Below, piece after piece: positions 58,284-64,000 of a DNA stretch of 64,000 nt. The stretch lies in NCBI RefSeq assembly GCF_963676065.1, contig NZ_OY780933.1, positions 3,140,122 to 3,204,121 of the forward strand, written 5' to 3'. The DNA comes from Maridesulfovibrio sp. (GTDB lineage: Bacteria; Desulfobacterota; Desulfovibrionia; Desulfovibrionales; Desulfovibrionaceae). Below the pieces are notes generated by a model that searched no databases, had not been told where the DNA came from, and saw only the letters and a list, made by a program, of their open reading frames with translations. Position numbers and translations under genes: made by a program. Each line of letters starts with the position of its first letter. Position 1 is the stretch's first letter.

Positions 58284-58688
58284 ATGAAAACAATTTCAAT
58301 AAGGCTGCATCCCGGACAGGATTTGCTTAGTGAGCTGGACCGTCTTGTTGCCGATAATCAAATAAAAGCCGCATGTATTTTAACCTGTGTAGGAAGTCTT
58401 ACTCAAGCAGTACTAAGGTTTGCAAACCAGAACGAATCAAAAAAGTTAGAAGGATTCTTTGAAATTGTATCCCTGACAGGTGTTCTATCTGAGCACGGAT
58501 CTCATTACCATATTGCCATTGCGGATGAAGAAGGTCGTACATATGGAGCGCACCTTCTTGAAGGATGTAAAATATACACAACGGCTGAAATTGTAATAGG
58601 AATTTGTTCCGGTACCGAATTTTTGCGTACTTTTGATCCGCAGACCGGTTATCCTGAACTTGAAATAAAAACTGCAACTAAGGAATGA
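58284..58688 (+). CDS. PPC/DUF296-domain protein
   Basis: 134 residues, a single PPC domain: ISIRLHPGQDLLSELDRLVADNQIKAACILTCVGSL, LEGFFEIVSLTGVLSEHGSHYHIAI, DEEGRTYGAHLLEGCKIY, AEIVIGI. The HGSHYH region carries the family's histidine cluster. Bacterial PPC proteins are trimeric and of unclear role; the plant homologues bind AT-rich DNA. The next gene follows within 10 bases, so it belongs to the ECF importer operon, perhaps as regulator or substrate-handling protein (inference). Confidence 0.85.
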   Translation: MKTISIRLHPGQDLLSELDRLVADNQIKAACILTCVGSLTQAVLRFANQNESKKLEGFFEIVSLTGVLSEHGSHYHIAIADEEGRTYGAHLLEGCKIYTTAEIVIGICSGTEFLRTFDPQTGYPELEIKTATKE

Positions 58689-58698
58689 GGGCTTGGTG

Positions 58699-59292
58699 AT
58701 GGGATTTTCAGACAGCATTAAAAAGGATTTTTCCACATTTACAGTGGTTCTGATTGCAGTCGCAATTGTCTTGAACATTGCGGTTGGACAACTTGTGTCA
58801 CTTCTTAAGATTCCTATTTTTCTGGATTCAATAGGTACAGTTCTGGTTGCAATTCTTGCCGGACCGGTTGCCGGCGGTCTTACCGGACTGCTTACAAACC
58901 TGATCTGGGGCATGATTACCTCTCCGGTGGCAGCAGCATTCGCTCCGGTGGCAATGGTTATCGGCATTGTGGCAGGGCTCTGCGCTAAATACGGTTTTTT
59001 TAAAAATTTATGGATGGCGCTTATCAGTGGCGTAATTATCACCGTATTCGTTTCCATTGTTGCCGTGCCTATACGTCTTTATATGTTCGGAGGAGTAACC
59101 GGAAGCGGAGCTGATTTCCTGACCGCGTATATGCTCGCACTGGGTAAAGATCTATTCGGATCAGTAATCGTGACCGTTTTTACTTCCAATCTCATCGATA
59201 AAGTTGTTACCGCCGGTCTCGGGTGGGTAATCATAAAATCCCTCCCGGAAAAAACAGCCAACCGCTTAAGGCGTCCCGAGACTGTAAGTTAA
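58699..59292 (+). CDS. ECF transporter S component
   Basis: 197 residues from the ATG at 58699, chosen for GAGGG seven bases before; in-frame TTG and GTG codons precede it. About six hydrophobic segments, with LKIPIFLDSIGTVLVAILAGPVAGGLTGLLTNLIWG near the N-terminus, the pattern of energy-coupling-factor substrate-binding subunits. It gives the importer its substrate, a vitamin, precursor or metal not predictable from this sequence. Starts the S-T-A-A' run and the T gene follows in five bases. Confidence 0.85.
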   Translation: MGFSDSIKKDFSTFTVVLIAVAIVLNIAVGQLVSLLKIPIFLDSIGTVLVAILAGPVAGGLTGLLTNLIWGMITSPVAAAFAPVAMVIGIVAGLCAKYGFFKNLWMALISGVIITVFVSIVAVPIRLYMFGGVTGSGADFLTAYMLALGKDLFGSVIVTVFTSNLIDKVVTAGLGWVIIKSLPEKTANRLRRPETVS

Positions 59293-59297
59293 TAAAT

Positions 59298-60077
59298 ATG
59301 CAAAACGAAAACACCACTCTATACATAGACGGTGATTCACTAATTTACAGACTATCGCCCTTCAGCAAGCTATCTTATCTTTTGCTGAGCGGGGCGATAG
59401 TCTACTCTTTCAAGTCCGACTGGCGTCCGCTCGTCATCTATTTGATAATAAGCTTGATGATGGCTGCCGGCTTCCAATTACTTAAGCCGATCTGGAAAGT
59501 GCTTTGGAGAACAATTTTACCGTTGATCATTTTCATGATTCCTATCCATGGAATCCTGTACCCCGCCAATCATACCCCGGTTTTCACTTATGAATTCATA
59601 ACGTTTTATCAGGAAGGGCTCTTTTACGCAGCTCAGATACTGTTACAGCTAACGATTGTATTAATCTCTTCCCTTTTCTTTGTTTTCAGCACCCACCCGG
59701 CTGACTTTATCGCCGCTACAACGCAGGCTGGATGGCCGCCGACTTTAGCTTATCTGCTTGGTAGCCCCCTGCTGATGCTTCCGGCCATGCGAACAAGGGC
59801 AAGAGTCATTCAGGCCGCGCAAAGAGCTAGAGGACTGGATTCAGAAGGAAACTTCATACAAAGAATTAAAGGCGTTAAGCCTTTGCTGGCACCGTTTGTA
59901 CTCGGCTCACTCATTGAAATTGAGCAACGGGCGATAGCACTGGAAGTGCGTGGTTTTAATTCCGGCACCACTATGTCCACCCTAAGAATAACCCACGACT
60001 CAAAAATCGAAAAAATAGGGCGCAAACTAGCCATCGCACTGGCCCTGCTCCTTATTATTTACCGGATAATCAATTAA
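59298..60077 (+). CDS. ECF transporter T component
   Basis: 259 residues from the ATG at 59298 (MQNENTTLYIDGDSLIYRLSPFSKLSYLLL), as the upstream frame overlaps the S gene. CbiQ/EcfT fold with about five helices; the conserved coupling motifs ARxxQAAQRARGL and a second Ala-Arg-rich loop are replaced by RARVIQAAQRARGLDSEG, matching the family. It joins the S component to the two ATPases. Confidence 0.9.
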   Translation: MQNENTTLYIDGDSLIYRLSPFSKLSYLLLSGAIVYSFKSDWRPLVIYLIISLMMAAGFQLLKPIWKVLWRTILPLIIFMIPIHGILYPANHTPVFTYEFITFYQEGLFYAAQILLQLTIVLISSLFFVFSTHPADFIAATTQAGWPPTLAYLLGSPLLMLPAMRTRARVIQAAQRARGLDSEGNFIQRIKGVKPLLAPFVLGSLIEIEQRAIALEVRGFNSGTTMSTLRITHDSKIEKIGRKLAIALALLLIIYRIIN

Positions 60078-60080
60078 TTT

Positions 60081-60932
60081 ATGCCCGCAATAAAACTTAA
60101 AGACTTATCATTTTCGCACTCCGGCTCTGAAGAAACCGCGCTGAAAAACATCAATGTGGAAATTAACAAGGGTGAATTTGTTGCGATTATCGGAGCCAAT
60201 AATTCAGGCAAATCGAGCCTGTGCTATGCCCTGACAGGAGTAATCCCCCATCTTTATCGCGGTAAAATGCAGGGCAGTATCTGCATAAACAATCAAGACA
60301 CAAAGACTAAAAGCGTTCCTGAAATTTCAAATGAAGCCGGATTAGTGATGAATATTCCCAAAAATCAACTTTCCGGGGTCCGCTATACTGTTTTCGAAGA
60401 GGTTGCATTCAGCCTTGAAAACCGTGGAATAGAACGCGAAGAAATGAAACAGCAGGTTGCGCAGACTCTTAAAAAAATTGGAATAGAAGAGCTTGCCGAT
60501 CGCTGTCCGCAGCACCTCTCAGGAGGTCAGCAGCAAAAAGTCGTGCTAGCATCAGTCCTTGCAAACAATCCTGAAATTCTGGTTCTGGACGAACCCACAA
60601 CTTTTCTTGATCCTCAAGGAACCCGTCAGGTATTCGAGATCCTGCATCAACTTCAGCAATCCGGAAAAACGATCGTTATTGCTGAACAAAATATGGAACT
60701 CATCGCCATGTACGCAGACCGGGTAATAGCGCTGCATGACGGGGAAATGATTCTAGACGGTACTCCCTCCGCAGTACTTACAGATTCAAAATTACAGCAG
60801 ATAGGCATGGACTCGCTGCGCTATACCAAAGTTTCCGAACTGGCAGCGCAGAAAGGACTCTGGCAGGAATCCAAAAGCCCGGCCATTACTTTAGAAGCGA
60901 CAATTGAGGGACTGAAAATTGACCGACTCTAA
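60081..60932 (+). CDS. ECF transporter ATPase, first
   Basis: 283 residues. Walker A GANNSGKSSLCYAL, signature HLSGGQQQKVVLASVLANNPEI, Walker B LVLDEPTTFLDPQG. EcfA-type ATPase of the importer, three bases after the T gene. Overlaps the second ATPase start by 14 bases. Confidence 0.93.
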   Translation: MPAIKLKDLSFSHSGSEETALKNINVEINKGEFVAIIGANNSGKSSLCYALTGVIPHLYRGKMQGSICINNQDTKTKSVPEISNEAGLVMNIPKNQLSGVRYTVFEEVAFSLENRGIEREEMKQQVAQTLKKIGIEELADRCPQHLSGGQQQKVVLASVLANNPEILVLDEPTTFLDPQGTRQVFEILHQLQQSGKTIVIAEQNMELIAMYADRVIALHDGEMILDGTPSAVLTDSKLQQIGMDSLRYTKVSELAAQKGLWQESKSPAITLEATIEGLKIDRL

Positions 60933-61740
60933 TGACTCTACAATAATAGATATACAAGATCTCTGTTTCAGCTACGGCAATTCCGTAAACGCACTGCAAG
61001 AGATTTCGCTGACGATCAAAAAGGGTGAACAGATTGCTCTGGTCGGCCACAACGGTTCCGGCAAAAGCACACTGGTTAAACATCTGAACGGCCTGCTGAA
61101 ACCATCCTCAGGCAGCGTTTTAATCAAAGGACTGCCGACCTCCAAAAGCCGAACAGCGCGGTTAGCCGGAATAGTAGCCCTGCTTTTCCAAAATCCTGAT
61201 GATCAGATATGCAAACGAACCGTTAGTGCCGAAGTTGCTTTCGGACCTCTTAACTTGGGATATTCTACAGATAAAACCAAAGCCCTTGTTCAAAAAGCAC
61301 TAAGCTGCTTTAATCTCCAAAAAGACGAAAACGTAAACCCGCATGATCTGGGATACAGCCAGCGGAAACGCTTAGCCATTGCTTCCATCATTGCCATGGA
61401 CACTCAGGTTATAGTTCTGGACGAACCGACAGCTGGACTAGATCCTCAGGAAATAAGGATGCTGGAGTCTGTTTTAAATGGTCTGAAGGAAGAAAAGAAA
61501 ACCGTTGTTATCATCAGTCATGATATGGATTTTATAGCTGAAAACACAACACGGGCGATATGCCTAAGTGATGGCAGAAAAGTTTTTGATGGCGATATCT
61601 TAGATTTTTTCCCGCAACAGGAATTGCTGGAAAATTGCGGTTTGCTATGCCCCCAGATAGTCAGGCTATGTGAGCATTTTAAACTGCACCCCCGCAAATT
61701 AACACCCGAAAACTTCATTTCTGAATTAACAACTATTTAA
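60919..61740 (+). CDS. ECF transporter ATPase, second
   Basis: 273 residues. Start taken at the TTG at 60919, which has GAGGG about eight bases before; no ATG is in frame nearby. Walker A GHNGSGKSTLVKHLNG, the variant signature DLGYSQRKRLAIASIIAMD (LGYSQ in place of LSGGQ) and Walker B VIVLDEPTAGLDPQE. Partner ATPase of the ECF importer; last gene of the operon. Confidence 0.9.
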   Translation: MTDSNDSTIIDIQDLCFSYGNSVNALQEISLTIKKGEQIALVGHNGSGKSTLVKHLNGLLKPSSGSVLIKGLPTSKSRTARLAGIVALLFQNPDDQICKRTVSAEVAFGPLNLGYSTDKTKALVQKALSCFNLQKDENVNPHDLGYSQRKRLAIASIIAMDTQVIVLDEPTAGLDPQEIRMLESVLNGLKEEKKTVVIISHDMDFIAENTTRAICLSDGRKVFDGDILDFFPQQELLENCGLLCPQIVRLCEHFKLHPRKLTPENFISELTTI

Positions 61741-61797
61741 TTATTTTTACAAATAATTTCAGGGCACCATTGCGCTGCTCACCAGCTAAAAACAATT

Positions 61798-64000
61798 TTA
61801 TTTAATATTATCGAACATCTCCAGAGCTTCATCAAACTCATAATTATCAACTGCTTTCTGAATCAGCTTAAGCTTTTCACTTACTTTACCAAGGTTGGAA
61901 AAAGCTAGCAGCCGGTCCAGCACATTATTTGCTTCGGTATCTGAATCCTCCATCAATTCCCGCAGCTTGCGCATCAGAATATCATACTCCGAATCACTTA
62001 CAACGCCCGCAGCAACCACATCATCAGTCTGTTTATCAAAATATTTTTCCAAACCAAGCACCACAACGTTCAGTGCCTCTAAGACTTTCGTCTGAAGATA
62101 ATTGATTTCCTGCTCAGATAGTCCTTTATCACATGCCTTTTCCAGCTTTTGAGCTGCATGATAGAGTTTTTGAGCACCTATATTACCGGCCCCTCCTTTT
62201 AAGGAATGGACACAACGGGTTGCAGCTGTGGGGTCACTATCAATTAGTGATTCAGAAAACATTAATTCATAATCTTTGAATTCCTGCAAAAAGATCGACA
62301 ACATTTTTCTATAAAGAGAATTATCATTGTTAAGCCTTTTAAGGCCTGCTTTTACATCTATTTCAGGCAAGTTAAACATATCATCGTCTGATGAAATTTC
62401 TTTTGAATTATCAATATCCGGCACTGTTTCGGCCGAAGACGCATCTGTAGGTGTTGAAGGGGAAATCCATTTGCTCATAGTATAAATCATCTCCTTAACC
62501 TGAATGGGTTTACCGATATGATCGTTCATACCGGCCTGTAGAGATTTCTCGTAATCACCGATCATTACATTTGCGGTCATGGCAATAACCGGAAGATGTT
62601 TTAATTTTTCATTCTCACGTATTTTACGGGTAGCGGTATAGCCATCCATTTCCGGCATCTGGCAATCCATAAGAACGCCATCAAAAATGTCATTTTCAAG
62701 GATTTCCAGACACTCTCTGCCATTTACAGCAAGATGCACGTCCACCCCGTATTTTACAAGTATATCGTTTGCAACATTTTGATTTATCTTATTATCTTCT
62801 ACCAAAAGGACTTTAGCGCCCCGAAGTTTAGCAGCAGCTTCATCAATTACTTTTTTCCGCGATTTTGTCGGCCGGGAGCATCGCTCTTTCGCTCCTATGG
62901 CAACAGCTACAGAATCAAAAAGTACTGACGGCAAAGTAGGCTTGTTCAATGAATCAACAACATTACCAAGCACTTCAGCGGCAGTTGTAAATTGCGGACC
63001 GCCGTAGGTGGAGTCCATTACAATCTTTGGTATGTCGGAAAACTCTTTGTTCGCGTCTAAAATTCCGGAAATATCAAGTTTATCCTTGCGAGAAATATTC
63101 CAATTCATAAGAATCAAGTGGTACCTATGAGGATCTGTCCGCTTTTCCAATAAAGCGATAGCTGCCGATAAGGACTCTGCATCTTCAACATTAAATCCAA
63201 ACCCGGATAATGTTTCCGATAGAACCTTCCTTGATGTGTCATTACTATCCATGACAAGAATATTATATGATCCGGTGTCGAAACTATCTTCGGAAAACCA
63301 CGAATCATCGGCGTTCTTTTCCAGATCTACGGTAAAATAAAAAGTGGTTCCTTTACCCTGCTCACTTTCGACCCAGATTTCCCCGCCCATGAGTTCAGTT
63401 AATTTCTTGGAAATCGCCAGTCCCAGACCGGTTCCACCGTATTTTCGGGTGGTGGAAGAGTCTACCTGACTAAACTCCTGAAATAATTTACCCTGCTCTT
63501 CTTCACTCATGCCTATTCCGGTATCCTTTACCCAAAAAAGAAGGCTGAGCTTTCTATCCTTTTGTCTGGCTACTTTTGCACCCAGAACTATTTCGCCTTT
63601 TTCTGTAAATTTCAGAGCGTTATGACCAAGGTTTAATAAAATCTGCCCCAGCCGTAATGGATCACCTATCAGGCTCATGGGTAGATCCGGCTGTATATCA
63701 AATATTAATTCCACCCCAGATTCTTTTGCCCGCACTCCAATTACATCGGCTATATTCTCAAGCGTATCTTCCATGCGGAATGCTATCTTCTCGATATCAA
63801 TTCTGCCCGCTTCTATTTTTGAAAAATCCAAAATTTCGTTGAGAATGCCCAAAAGATTTTCAGCAGAGCCATTAATCTTACTGATATAATCAAATTGCTT
63901 ACGATTTAAATCTGTATCTAGAACCAGATGAGACAGCCCGATAATCGCGTTCATGGGAGTACGTATTTCATGAGACATATTGGCAAGAAAATAAGATTTA
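61798..64000 (-). CDS. Hybrid sensor histidine kinase, 5' part missing
   Basis: 734 residues to the edge; the frame stays open past 64000 ([19 protein letters not shown]), so the sensor N-terminus is outside. Order: HisKA with the phospho-His in SHEIRTP, HATPase_c ([38 protein letters not shown]), a degenerate receiver (LVMDSND...HLILMNW, with Asn where the Asp would be), an intact receiver ([26 protein letters not shown]), and a C-terminal HPt domain with HSLKGGAGN. It can pass phosphate through its receiver and HPt to a separate regulator. The input signal and target are not visible. Convergent with the ECF operon. Confidence 0.92.
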   Translation of the reverse strand, partial: KSYFLANMSHEIRTPMNAIIGLSHLVLDTDLNRKQFDYISKINGSAENLLGILNEILDFSKIEAGRIDIEKIAFRMEDTLENIADVIGVRAKESGVELIFDIQPDLPMSLIGDPLRLGQILLNLGHNALKFTEKGEIVLGAKVARQKDRKLSLLFWVKDTGIGMSEEEQGKLFQEFSQVDSSTTRKYGGTGLGLAISKKLTELMGGEIWVESEQGKGTTFYFTVDLEKNADDSWFSEDSFDTGSYNILVMDSNDTSRKVLSETLSGFGFNVEDAESLSAAIALLEKRTDPHRYHLILMNWNISRKDKLDISGILDANKEFSDIPKIVMDSTYGGPQFTTAAEVLGNVVDSLNKPTLPSVLFDSVAVAIGAKERCSRPTKSRKKVIDEAAAKLRGAKVLLVEDNKINQNVANDILVKYGVDVHLAVNGRECLEILENDIFDGVLMDCQMPEMDGYTATRKIRENEKLKHLPVIAMTANVMIGDYEKSLQAGMNDHIGKPIQVKEMIYTMSKWISPSTPTDASSAETVPDIDNSKEISSDDDMFNLPEIDVKAGLKRLNNDNSLYRKMLSIFLQEFKDYELMFSESLIDSDPTAATRCVHSLKGGAGNIGAQKLYHAAQKLEKACDKGLSEQEINYLQTKVLEALNVVVLGLEKYFDKQTDDVVAAGVVSDSEYDILMRKLRELMEDSDTEANNVLDRLLAFSNLGKVSEKLKLIQKAVDNYEFDEALEMFDNIK

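Overview
The window looks like chromosome of a marine sulfate-reducing deltaproteobacterium of the Desulfovibrionaceae (inference). It combines a periplasmic FdhAB formate dehydrogenase without a membrane subunit, several multihaem c-type cytochromes, a sigma-54-controlled periplasmic flavoprotein reductase module, an EIIA-HPr-EI fusion protein, and dense signalling proteins. No rRNA, complete tRNA, IS element or CRISPR array was found.

Layout. 1-6600: the end of a CusCBA-type heavy-metal efflux operon. 6603-8687: a Fic protein and a higBA toxin-antitoxin pair lying between two ~155 bp copies of the fic 5' region. 8698-11449: an AT-rich block that I read as a graspetide (omega-ester RiPP) cluster, with a precursor carrying four T-x-[ST]-[IL]-E-x-x-D-x-D repeats, a membrane protein, an MvdD-like ATP-grasp ligase and an unknown gene. 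It ends near 11621-11636 in a sequence like the 3' end of tmRNA, so it may be the right end of an island integrated at ssrA. 11793-12423: a small unknown gene and a parvulin. 12508-18963: a fructose PTS operon (fruA, fruK, fused EIIA-HPr-EI) divergent from a LacI-family regulator, with palindromic operators between them. 19395-24177: fdhA-fdhB-fdhE. 24546-30859: a respiratory module made of a seven-haem cytochrome c/cytochrome b fusion, a tetrahaem cytochrome, a Tat-exported fumarate-reductase-like flavoprotein, a thioredoxin-fold protein, and a sigma-54 activator with its likely promoter and upstream sites. 31030-36819: a peptide/nickel-type ABC importer with fused ATPases and a nearby methyltransferase.

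37692-42396: a likely conflict/defence pair. One gene encodes a 1436-residue CHAT protease-STAND ATPase-TPR protein whose TPR array is ten nearly identical 120 bp units; the other encodes a small one-helix membrane protein resembling effector-associated constant components. This block and thiM lie between an intact DUF2333 gene (43707-44738) and a 57 bp internally deleted fragment of that gene (37529-37585). 45113-48867: a universal stress protein and a P-type cation ATPase. 49198-54358: an inducible arginine/lysine-type decarboxylase with two amino-acid antiporters, an acid-resistance style operon. 54609-57992: an ammonium-transporter domain fused to PAS-PAS-GGDEF-EAL. 58284-61740: a PPC-domain protein with a complete ECF vitamin/metal importer (S, T, A, A'). 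61798-64000: a hybrid histidine kinase running off the window.

The strongest candidates for something undescribed are the graspetide cluster, the CHAT-STAND-TPR pair with its homogenised repeats, the Amt-GGDEF-EAL fusion, and the flavoprotein/cytochrome module.
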